From the NCBI GenBank assembly GCA_016198945.1, contig JACQHO010000137.1:1-9331 (forward strand): 9,331 nt of DNA. Direction: 5' to 3'. Each line of letters starts with the position of its first letter. Within the stretch, counting starts at the first letter, position 1. This DNA comes from Nitrospirota bacterium (lineage in GTDB: Bacteria > Nitrospirota > Nitrospiria > JACQBZ01). Positions 1 to 6,164 of the stretch are shown piece after piece. The notes below the pieces were generated by a model, which saw only the letters and a list, made by a program, of their open reading frames with translations, was not told the origin of the DNA and searched no databases. The position numbers and the translations under genes were made by a program.

Positions 1-1
1 C

Positions 2-85
2 TGGAACAACAACGCCGATTTTTCTCCCGACTTTCTGTATGAAATTGGACAGGCTGTCCAAAAAAGAGCGGCTTTAAAAAAATAG
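2..85 (+). CDS. 3' end of an unrecognised protein (partial)
   Basis: The frame starting at base 2 is open from the window edge and ends at TAG 83-85, giving 27 residues that begin WNNNADFSPDFLYEIGQ and end in a basic tail (KRAALKK). The composition looks like a genuine soluble C-terminus: mixed polar and aromatic residues, then a short amphipathic helix and lysines. A hairpin follows immediately, as expected at a gene end. The other two frames give a quick stop or low-complexity sequence. The family cannot be named from so short a tail; the rest of the gene lies upstream of the window. Confidence 0.5.
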   Translation, partial: WNNNADFSPDFLYEIGQAVQKRAALKK

Positions 86-118
86 GAGGCTCCCTGCCTC
101 CCCCGACCCTGAGCCTCC
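85..118 (+). terminator. Hairpin after the first gene, possible terminator
   Basis: GGAGGCTC (85-92) and GAGCCTCC (111-118) form a perfect 8-bp inverted repeat around an 18-nt pyrimidine-rich loop. It begins inside the stop codon of the partial gene. No T-tract follows, so it is not a textbook intrinsic terminator. It could act with a protein factor or simply be an intergenic repeat. Confidence 0.3.
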
Positions 119-410
119 CTGTGTTCCAATATCGTATCTCCCCGTCTTGACCTTTGCTTCCAATTGCGATATATTCCGGCCTGATTTACCGCCGGTTTGA
201 GCACGGCCTCGAAAACGGATTCACAACGAGGCCGCGACCCTCGATCCGGCTTCCGGAGGCTGTTGTTATGATCACATGCTCCCGTTGTTCTTCCCGCATA
301 CGTCCTTCGTTAGCCCTTCCAGATTTTGTAATCATCAATAGCCGTGCATCTTTACCTGTAGGGGACTGTGGCGTTCCCCATCGCAGACCAAACCAAATGG
401 AGATCATTCC
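119..410 (+). other. Non-coding stretch with promoter and hairpins
   Basis: No convincing gene is visible here. Beyond the promoter at 147-175 it contains an 8-bp hairpin, CGGCCTCG (204-211) with CGAGGCCG (227-234) and a 15-nt loop, inside the presumed transcript. A weaker 5-bp hairpin pairs GGGGA (361-365) with TCCCC (375-379), just before the ribosome site of the downstream remnant. ORFs on both strands have the arginine- and serine-rich composition of chance frames. A structured leader or a small RNA is possible; no known riboswitch class was recognised. Confidence 0.4.
147..175 (+). promoter_or_regulatory. Predicted sigma70-type promoter upstream of the ORF6N remnant
   Basis: TTGACC (147-152) and TATATT (170-175) are separated by exactly 17 nt, each one mismatch from the sigma70 consensus. 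Transcription would start near 182, about 230 nt before the GTG of the ORF6N remnant. No coding sequence with a convincing ribosome site lies nearer, so it drives either a long-leader mRNA for that remnant or an untranslated RNA. Confidence 0.5.
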
Positions 411-695
411 GTGAGCGGCTCAATGCCTCCCGAAAGAATCGTGAACTCTATTATCCATTTGCGCGGCTACAAAGTGATGCTGGATATCGATCTGGCAGCG
501 CTATATGGCGTCGAAACCAGGGTGTTAAACCAGGCGGTCAAGCGGAACAGCGAGAGGTTTCCGGAAGACTTCATGTTTCGTCTCACCCGAGAGGAGATTC
601 AAAGGATATCACAATTTGTGACATCCTCCCCACGATACCGAAATCTGAGGTTTTCAAAAAGCGTGAAAAGGTGCCTGTCACCTTTTGGAGCATAA
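411..695 (+). pseudogene. Truncated ORF6N-domain protein, 94 residues
   Basis: The product is the N-terminal half of an ORF6N domain, a DNA-binding module found in phage-related and toxin-antitoxin-associated proteins. Recognisable parts in order are PPERIVNSIIHLRGYKVMLD, LAALYGVETRVLNQAVKRN, ERFPEDFMFRLTREE and RISQFVTSS. In family members the LRFSKSV segment is normally followed by a conserved FTEQGVAML motif and roughly 60 or more further residues. Here that motif is replaced by KRCLSPFGA and a stop, and the foreign tail is encoded by the palindrome at 666-686. The start is GTG 411, with GGAG at 399-402 eight bases upstream; ATG 423 is an alternative. No remainder of the domain was found downstream. 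The truncated product might still be made, but loss of the conserved second half makes a remnant the better description. Confidence 0.75.
666..686 (+). repeat. Short palindromic element, REP-like, at the ORF6N break
   Basis: AAAAGGTG (666-673) and CACCTTTT (679-686) are perfect 8-bp arms around the 5-nt loop CCTGT. Near-identical AAAGGTGCC...CACCTTT palindromes occur dispersed in many bacterial genomes, sometimes near REP-associated (Y1) transposase genes; that is recalled knowledge, not something shown here. It sits exactly where the ORF6N protein departs from its family, so it marks an insertion or deletion junction. It could also fold as a weak terminator. Confidence 0.6.
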
Positions 696-840
696 CTTAT
701 TGATATTTATGATGGCAGGATTCACTGACCACAGCCGGGCATGCTGATTTGACGGTTTTTAGGATAGTGACATCGCTTATCCTCGACCCATGATTTTTCC
801 TCCTTGAGTTTTTTCCGCTTCTCCATTAAGCTCTCGGTTG
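696..840. other. Intergenic debris between the ORF6N remnant and recQ
   Basis: No convincing gene or promoter for recQ is visible. AGGATA (761-766) and TATCCT (778-783) form a 6-bp inverted repeat. On the minus strand a 34-codon ORF (826 down to 722) could encode a lysine/glutamate-rich peptide ending HYPKNRQISMPGCGQ; it has no known family and may be a gene fragment. Also on the minus strand a perfect AAGGAGG lies 7 nt before an ATG, but that frame stops after three codons. The stretch probably holds what remains of the event that truncated the ORF6N gene. Confidence 0.35.
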
Positions 841-2421
841 ATGTCTCACCCAGGGTCCAAAGATCAGGCGGCGCGGGAGGGTGGTTTCCCCTCGACGGCG
901 CCTCAGGACGTTTTGCAGTCCACCTTCGGCTATTCCTCGTTTCGAGCGGGGCAGGAAGAGATTATCCGGGCGGTCCTCTCCGGGCGGGATTGCATCGGGG
1001 TGATGCCGACCGGGGCGGGCAAGTCGCTGACGTATCAGATCCCGGCCCGCATCCTTTCCGGAACGACCCTCGTGATCTCGCCGTTGATCGCCTTGATGAA
1101 GGATCAGGTCGACGGTTTGACCGAAATCGGAATTCGGGCGACCTTTATCAATTCAAGTTTGACCCCCGCGGAGCGCCGGGAGCGGATGGCGCTTGTAAAG
1201 ACGGGGGAGGTTGATCTGGTCTATGCCGCCCCGGAGGGGTTGGAGGGTTCTCTCCTTGATTTTTTGTCCACCTGTCGGATCCATCTCATCGCGGTTGATG
1301 AGGCCCATTGCATCAGCCAATGGGGCCACGACTTCCGGCCCTCGTATCGAAACCTCTCGGGGCTGAAATCCCGCTTCGGACATGTTCCCGTTCTGGCGCT
1401 CACGGCGACGGCGACCGAAGAGGTGTCGGTTGATATCGTCCGGCAGATGGGGATGGTGGCGCCGCTCCGCTTTCGCGGATCGTTCTTCCGGCCGAATCTC
1501 CGTCTTCATGTTTACAAGAAGGGAAACGGACGGGAGACTAGGGAAGATATCCTGCGGATCGTTCAATCCCGTCCCGGACAGTCCGGGATCATCTATTGCC
1601 TCAGCCGGAAAAGCGTGGAACAGACCGCCGAATTTCTGACATCGCGCGGCGTTCGCGCCCTGCCCTATCACGCCGGGATGGAGAGCGATCTTCGGACCAG
1701 ATCACAAGAAGCTTTTCAGCGGGATGACGTTGATGTGATGGTGGCGACGGTGGCCTTCGGCATGGGAATTGACAAATCAAACATCCGGTATGTGATCCAT
1801 CGCGACATGCCGAAGAGCATCGAGGGGTACTATCAAGAGATCGGTCGCGCCGGCCGGGACGGGGTGGGGAGCGACTGCATCCTCTTCTATTCCTGGTCGG
1901 AGGTCTTAAGCTACGACCGGTTTTTGGACGACCTTGCGGATGACCGACTCCGAAACAAGGTCAGGGCGCAGACGCGGGAGATGTTCAACTGGGCCGAACG
2001 CCGTTCCTGCCGGCATCAGAGCCTGGTCTCCTACTTCGGCGAGACCCTCGCTCCCTGCGGCGCCTCCTGCGATGTCTGCGGAACGTGGAACCTGCTGGAG
2101 ACGGTTCCGTACCCACGTCGTGGGCATCCTCAATCCGCGGCGTCGAGCGGCCCGGTCCCTCGAAGCAAAAAACGGATCGCCGTCCTGTCGGACGAAATTC
2201 CGGACGCGGACGGCGCGTTGTTCGTCCGCCTGAAGATATTGCGAAAGCGTCTGGCGGATCAGAAGGGCCTTCCGGCCTACCTCGTCTTCAGCGATGCGGT
2301 TCTGCTCCAAATGGCGGCGCTTCGCCCCTCCACGGAAGCCGAATTTCTTCAGATCAGCGGGGTCGGGCCGAAGAAACTCGCCCAATACGGGGCAATTTTC
2401 CTGGCGGAGTTAAAGAAATGA
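841..2421 (+). CDS. recQ: RecQ-family ATP-dependent DNA helicase (no RQC winged helix)
   Basis: This is a cytoplasmic superfamily 2, 3'-to-5' DNA helicase for recombination and fork repair, 526 residues from ATG 841. Motifs in order: motif 0 FGYSSFRAGQEEII (29-42), Walker A MPTGAGKS (55-62), Ia VISPLIALMKDQV, DEAH box (153-156) followed by the RecQ aromatic-rich loop, motif III LALTATAT, motif V ATVAFGMGIDK and motif VI YYQEIGRAGRDG (330-341). Four cysteines at 390, 406, 410 and 413 match the RecQ zinc site. An HRDC domain follows (about 458-526, with LQISGVGPKKLAQYG). Only about 40 residues, proline/arginine-rich, separate the zinc site from HRDC, so the RQC winged-helix domain of E. coli RecQ is missing. 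ATG 841 is preferred to the adjacent TTG 838; neither has a good Shine-Dalgarno. The stop overlaps the next start (ATGA). Confidence 0.93.
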   Translation: MSHPGSKDQAAREGGFPSTAPQDVLQSTFGYSSFRAGQEEIIRAVLSGRDCIGVMPTGAGKSLTYQIPARILSGTTLVISPLIALMKDQVDGLTEIGIRATFINSSLTPAERRERMALVKTGEVDLVYAAPEGLEGSLLDFLSTCRIHLIAVDEAHCISQWGHDFRPSYRNLSGLKSRFGHVPVLALTATATEEVSVDIVRQMGMVAPLRFRGSFFRPNLRLHVYKKGNGRETREDILRIVQSRPGQSGIIYCLSRKSVEQTAEFLTSRGVRALPYHAGMESDLRTRSQEAFQRDDVDVMVATVAFGMGIDKSNIRYVIHRDMPKSIEGYYQEIGRAGRDGVGSDCILFYSWSEVLSYDRFLDDLADDRLRNKVRAQTREMFNWAERRSCRHQSLVSYFGETLAPCGASCDVCGTWNLLETVPYPRRGHPQSAASSGPVPRSKKRIAVLSDEIPDADGALFVRLKILRKRLADQKGLPAYLVFSDAVLLQMAALRPSTEAEFLQISGVGPKKLAQYGAIFLAELKK

Positions 2422-3827
2422 CCGGCCGCATTCCCTCGGCGCCGTGGGTTGATTGGGAAAAAAAGAATTCGTTTTACCATGATCAGATTGAACGCTACCT
2501 GAGCTTTCATGCCTCGAAGGGCGACTCCTTGTTGGTTCTCGGTTGCGGAAGCGGGAGGATATTCGATGTGGCCCGTTCAGCATCGTGTGTCGGGATCGAT
2601 ACACGTCCGGAACTCATTGATCAGGCCAAAGCCGGATTTCAGAATCATCGGAATGTCGTTTTCCATCACGTGGATGATTATATAAACATGCCCGAGATGG
2701 GTCGAGTGTTCGACATTGTGATTCTCTGCGATGTCATCGCCGAGTTGACGGATATCCAAAGTCTGCTTGAAGGATTGAGGCGGTTTATGACCGCCCGGTC
2801 GCGGTTGATACTGAATTTCCACAGTCATTTATGGCACCCGATTCTCCTCCTGGCGGAAAAACTCGGACTGAAGCGTCCCACCCGAAACCCGACATGGGTA
2901 ACCATTGAGGACATAACAAATCTTGCGATCCTGTCGGATTACGAGGTTATCACCCGGGAGCGGTGCATCCTTTTGCCCAAGAGGTTCTTGGGTCTTGGCC
3001 CGTTCGTGAATCGCTGGTTGGCCCCTCTGCCCGCCTTGGAGTTCCTGTGCCTGGAGAATATTATCGTGGCAAGACCGATGGGATTGAAGTCGGATTCAAG
3101 TCAGCCGTCCATAACGATCCTGGTTCCCGCGCGCAATGAAGCCGGAAATATTGAAAACATCATCAAGCGGCTTCCTCCCATGGGGAAACGGATGGAGCTG
3201 ATTTTTGTCGAGGGAAACTCCACGGATGATACCTGGAATGAAATTCACCGGGTCCTCGATGCTTATCCCCAACTGGATATCCAGGTCCTGAAGCAGCCGG
3301 GTCGGGGAAAGGGAGATGCCGTTCGTTTCGGGCTTGCCCGGGCGACCGGGGATATTCTGGCCATTCTGGATGCGGACCTGACCATGCCGCCGGAGGATTT
3401 GCCGAAGTACTTCAATGCGATTGCCGCGAACAAGGGGGAGTTTATCAACGGATGCCGCCTTGTGTATCCGACCGAGAAGGAAGCCATGCGCTTTCTGAAC
3501 ATGATCGCGAACAAATTCTTCGGATGGCTGTTTACATGGCTGCTGGGTCAACGCTATCGGGATACCCTATGCGGGACAAAGGTGTTGTGGCGATCCGATT
3601 ATGAGCGGATCGTTGCGAATCGAAGCTATTTCGGGGATTTTGACCCCTTTGGGGATTTTGATCTGATCTTTGGCGCCGCCCGTCTGGGTCTGAAGACGGT
3701 TGAACTGCCGATTCGATATAAAAGCAGGACCTATGGAACGACCAATATCAGCCGGTTCAGGCATGGTTTGTTGTTATTTCAAATGAGCATGATGGCCGCG
3801 GTTCGGTTGAAATTCAAGCGCCTCTGA
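2418..3827 (+). CDS. Bifunctional SAM-dependent methyltransferase / family 2 glycosyltransferase
   Basis: A 469-residue two-domain protein. The N-terminal half (about 1-220) is a class I methyltransferase: SAM-binding LVLGCGSGR (39-47), acidic strand-2 end GIDTRPE (59-65) and ILCDVIAEL (102-110). The C-terminal half (about 230-469) is a GT-A glycosyltransferase of family 2: ITILVPARNEAGNIE (232-246), IFVEGNSTDDTW, catalytic/metal-binding DAD (318-320) in ILDADLTMPPEDLP, and DTLCGTKVLW (382-391), resembling dolichol-phosphate-mannose synthases. No membrane segment is evident, so it is probably cytoplasmic or peripheral. NCBI annotates such fusions as bifunctional proteins; their sugar and methyl acceptor are unknown to me. 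The start ATG 2418 overlaps the recQ stop by 4 bp and has GGAG (2406-2409) upstream, implying translational coupling. The TMTC-like gene begins 33 bp downstream, hinting at lipid-linked sugar synthesis for it (inference). Confidence 0.88.
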   Translation: MTGRIPSAPWVDWEKKNSFYHDQIERYLSFHASKGDSLLVLGCGSGRIFDVARSASCVGIDTRPELIDQAKAGFQNHRNVVFHHVDDYINMPEMGRVFDIVILCDVIAELTDIQSLLEGLRRFMTARSRLILNFHSHLWHPILLLAEKLGLKRPTRNPTWVTIEDITNLAILSDYEVITRERCILLPKRFLGLGPFVNRWLAPLPALEFLCLENIIVARPMGLKSDSSQPSITILVPARNEAGNIENIIKRLPPMGKRMELIFVEGNSTDDTWNEIHRVLDAYPQLDIQVLKQPGRGKGDAVRFGLARATGDILAILDADLTMPPEDLPKYFNAIAANKGEFINGCRLVYPTEKEAMRFLNMIANKFFGWLFTWLLGQRYRDTLCGTKVLWRSDYERIVANRSYFGDFDPFGDFDLIFGAARLGLKTVELPIRYKSRTYGTTNISRFRHGLLLFQMSMMAAVRLKFKRL

Positions 3828-3860
3828 TCGATTTCTCCGGATGTTCTGTCGGAGCGGTTT

Positions 3861-6134
3861 TTGAAAAATCATAATTTAAAATTAAACGGGCTGATTGTTC
3901 TTGGCTTAATTGTGATGACGTTGGCGGTGTTCTGGCCGGTGGGTCGGTATGAGTTCGTCAATTTTGATGATGATATCTTTGTCTATGACAATCCCCATCT
4001 TCAGGACGGGTTGAGCTGGAATGGGATTCAATGGGCCTTGACCGCCGGTCTGATTGAAGATTCTCCAAACGCGGATTTTTGGATTCCGCTGACCTATCTT
4101 TCCCACCTGGCGACCTATCAATTCTTTGGGCTGGATCCCGGCCGGCATCATTGGGTCAACCTGGTTCTTCATTTGATGAATACCGTATTGCTGTTCCTGC
4201 TGCTTCGGCGGATGACGTCTGCGCCATGGCCCAGTGCGTTCGTGGCGGCGTTATTTGCGATCCATCCGCTGCATCTGGAGTCGGTCGCGTGGGTGACGGA
4301 AAGAAAGGATGTGTTGAGCGCATTGCTCTGGTTCCTGACGGTATGGGCCTACGTCCGGTACACGGAGCGAAGGGGGTGGGGGCGGTATGGTCTTGTGGCG
4401 GGGTTGTTGGTATTGGGATTGATGTCGAAACCGATGGTGGTCACCTTGCCGTTCGTGTTGTTGCTTCTGGATTATTGGCCCTTGGGTCGGGTCAAGCTTG
4501 ATGAAATGGAACCGTTACTCCCCTTAAGAACGATCAGGGGGTTGGTGCTTGAGAAGCTTCCCTTATTGGCCATCTCCGCGGGTTTCGGTTGGCTCACGTA
4601 TCTTCTCCAACACAAAGAGGGCGCGGTTGCATCGCTGGAGTCCGTTTCTATCGGGAGCCGCATCGGTAATGCACTGGTGTCTTATTTGGCTTACATGGGT
4701 AAAATGGCGTGGCCGGATAACCTGGCGGTCTTTTATCCGCATCCGGGGACGGCGCTGGCGATCGGACCGGCGGTGGGTTCCGGTTTATTCCTGGCGTGTA
4801 TCACCCTCGGCGTGTTTTGGCTGACGCGGCGATGCCCCTATCTGACGGTGGGGTGGTTATGGTATTTGGGAACGCTCATTCCGGTGATCGGCTTGTTGCA
4901 GTCGGGCATGCAGTCCATGGCCGACCGGTATACGTATCTTCCGCTGGTCGGCCTGTTCATCATGATCGCCTGGGGGGCGCCCGATCTTCTTACAGGCCTG
5001 CGGCGCCGGCACATGCTGCTCGGAGTATCGGCCGTCGCGATTGTCATCGCTCTGATGGTCAGTGCCCGGCGGGAGTTGCCGAATTGGAGAAACGGCGCGA
5101 CTCTGTTCAAACATGCGGTCCAGGTGACGACCGATAACTATCTGGCCCACTACAACTTGGGAAATGCGCTGACCCGAGATGGAAAACTTGACGAAGCGAT
5201 ATTCCATTATCAGGAGGCGCTGAAAATCGGTCCCGCGACTTTTGCCAGGCGTACTTACGTGGTCCACAACAGTATGGGGTCGGTCTTGGCCGATCAGGGG
5301 AAACTTTCGGAGGCGATTGATCATTACGCCGAGGCGCTCCGCTTGAGTCCGAACTATGCCAAGGCTCATAACAACTGGGGCCTGGCGCTGGAAAAACAGG
5401 GGAAACCTGAAGAAGCCGTCCGCCACTATGCCGAGGCGCTTCGTATCAGCCCTGATTTTGCCGAACCGCACAACAATTGGGGCCTGGTGCTGGATCAGCA
5501 GGGAAGACAGGATGAAGCCATTTTGCATTATCAGGAGGCGCTCCGGATTAAGCCAAAGTACGCCCAACCCCATAACAACTGGGGCCTGGCGCTGGAAAAA
5601 CAGGGGAAACCGGAGGAAGCCGTCCGCCACTATGCCGAGGCGCTGCGAATTTCACCCGATGATGCCGAGGCGCACAACAATTGGGGGTCCGTCCTGGTTA
5701 AGCAGAAGAAATTTGATGAGGGAATGACCCATTTTCTGGCGGCCATACGGAGCAAGCCCGGATTGGTTCATCCCTATTACAATCTGGGGTGGGTGTTGGA
5801 AGGACGGGGAGAATACCGGAAAGCCGAGGATTATTTTTCCGAGGCGGTTCGAATCCGTCCGGAATTTGGTGATGCCCACTACAGCCTTGGCTGGGTTCTG
5901 GCAAAACAGGGAAGGAACCAGGAAGCCATGAGCCATTTTTCCGAGGCGGTTCGGATCAACCCCAACGATCCCGAGGCCGTTAACGGTCTTGGAGAGGTTT
6001 TCCACCGTTTGGGCCGCTACGATGAGGCGGTTCGTGCGTTTGAAACGGCTTTGGCAATCGATTCCCGGTTTCCCGGAGCCCGGGAGAATCTCCGCGCCGC
6101 CTCTATTGCTAGAGCGGGTGCGAAAAAGAAATAA
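3861..6134 (+). CDS. TMTC-like polytopic membrane protein with nine TPRs, putative protein O-glycosyltransferase
   Basis: 757 residues. The first ~405 residues are hydrophobic with about 11-12 predicted membrane segments (first at 9-27; others near 97-116, 150-167, 175-206, 301-321, 328-345, 357-377 and 384-401). The rest is nine consecutive 34-residue TPRs (427-736) and a basic tail. The membrane part resembles eukaryotic TMTC1-4, GT-C-type O-mannosyltransferases: FVNFDDD in the first loop (32-38, candidate acidic catalytic site), LFAIHPLHLESVAWVTERKDVLS (131-153, compare TMTC HPIHTEAVTGVVGRAELLS) and ADRYTYLPLVG (354-364). Bacterial relatives are usually annotated only as TPR proteins. The topology fits an inner-membrane enzyme with periplasmic TPRs binding substrate, which is inference. 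The start is TTG 3861 with GGAG 3851-3854 six bases upstream; no in-frame ATG precedes it. It follows the GT2 fusion by 33 bp and converges on mtnA 30 bp downstream. Confidence 0.82.
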   Translation: MKNHNLKLNGLIVLGLIVMTLAVFWPVGRYEFVNFDDDIFVYDNPHLQDGLSWNGIQWALTAGLIEDSPNADFWIPLTYLSHLATYQFFGLDPGRHHWVNLVLHLMNTVLLFLLLRRMTSAPWPSAFVAALFAIHPLHLESVAWVTERKDVLSALLWFLTVWAYVRYTERRGWGRYGLVAGLLVLGLMSKPMVVTLPFVLLLLDYWPLGRVKLDEMEPLLPLRTIRGLVLEKLPLLAISAGFGWLTYLLQHKEGAVASLESVSIGSRIGNALVSYLAYMGKMAWPDNLAVFYPHPGTALAIGPAVGSGLFLACITLGVFWLTRRCPYLTVGWLWYLGTLIPVIGLLQSGMQSMADRYTYLPLVGLFIMIAWGAPDLLTGLRRRHMLLGVSAVAIVIALMVSARRELPNWRNGATLFKHAVQVTTDNYLAHYNLGNALTRDGKLDEAIFHYQEALKIGPATFARRTYVVHNSMGSVLADQGKLSEAIDHYAEALRLSPNYAKAHNNWGLALEKQGKPEEAVRHYAEALRISPDFAEPHNNWGLVLDQQGRQDEAILHYQEALRIKPKYAQPHNNWGLALEKQGKPEEAVRHYAEALRISPDDAEAHNNWGSVLVKQKKFDEGMTHFLAAIRSKPGLVHPYYNLGWVLEGRGEYRKAEDYFSEAVRIRPEFGDAHYSLGWVLAKQGRNQEAMSHFSEAVRINPNDPEAVNGLGEVFHRLGRYDEAVRAFETALAIDSRFPGARENLRAASIARAGAKKK
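5367..5644 (+). repeat. Near-identical TPR-coding repeats within the TMTC-like gene
   Basis: Bases 5367-5440 (TPR 3) and 5571-5644 (TPR 5) match at 72 of 74 positions, spaced 204 bp apart, which is exactly two 34-codon TPR units. The unit between them (TPR 4) is clearly diverged, as are the remaining TPRs. Identity at silent positions points to recent duplication or gene conversion rather than selection on the protein alone. Confidence 0.9.
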
Positions 6135-6164
6135 GTCGAGACGTGCTTTGAATGCGAGGAGGCC

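Noticed and set aside
154..414. Plus-strand 86-residue ORF before the ORF6N remnant
   Set aside because: It starts at a TTG inside the predicted promoter, has no ribosome site, and has a chance-like composition.
791..810. Perfect AAGGAGG followed by ATG on the minus strand
   Set aside because: The frame it would start ends after three codons, and no longer ORF uses this site.
4857..5630. Long minus-strand ORF (257 residues) across the TPR region
   Set aside because: It is a shadow of the repetitive TPR coding frame; it has no family motifs and no start signal, while the plus strand has a clear protein.
5355..5660. Regular ~102-bp repeats that could suggest a repeat array or CRISPR
   Set aside because: The period is exactly 34 codons and the translation is canonical TPRs; spacing and divergence do not fit CRISPR.
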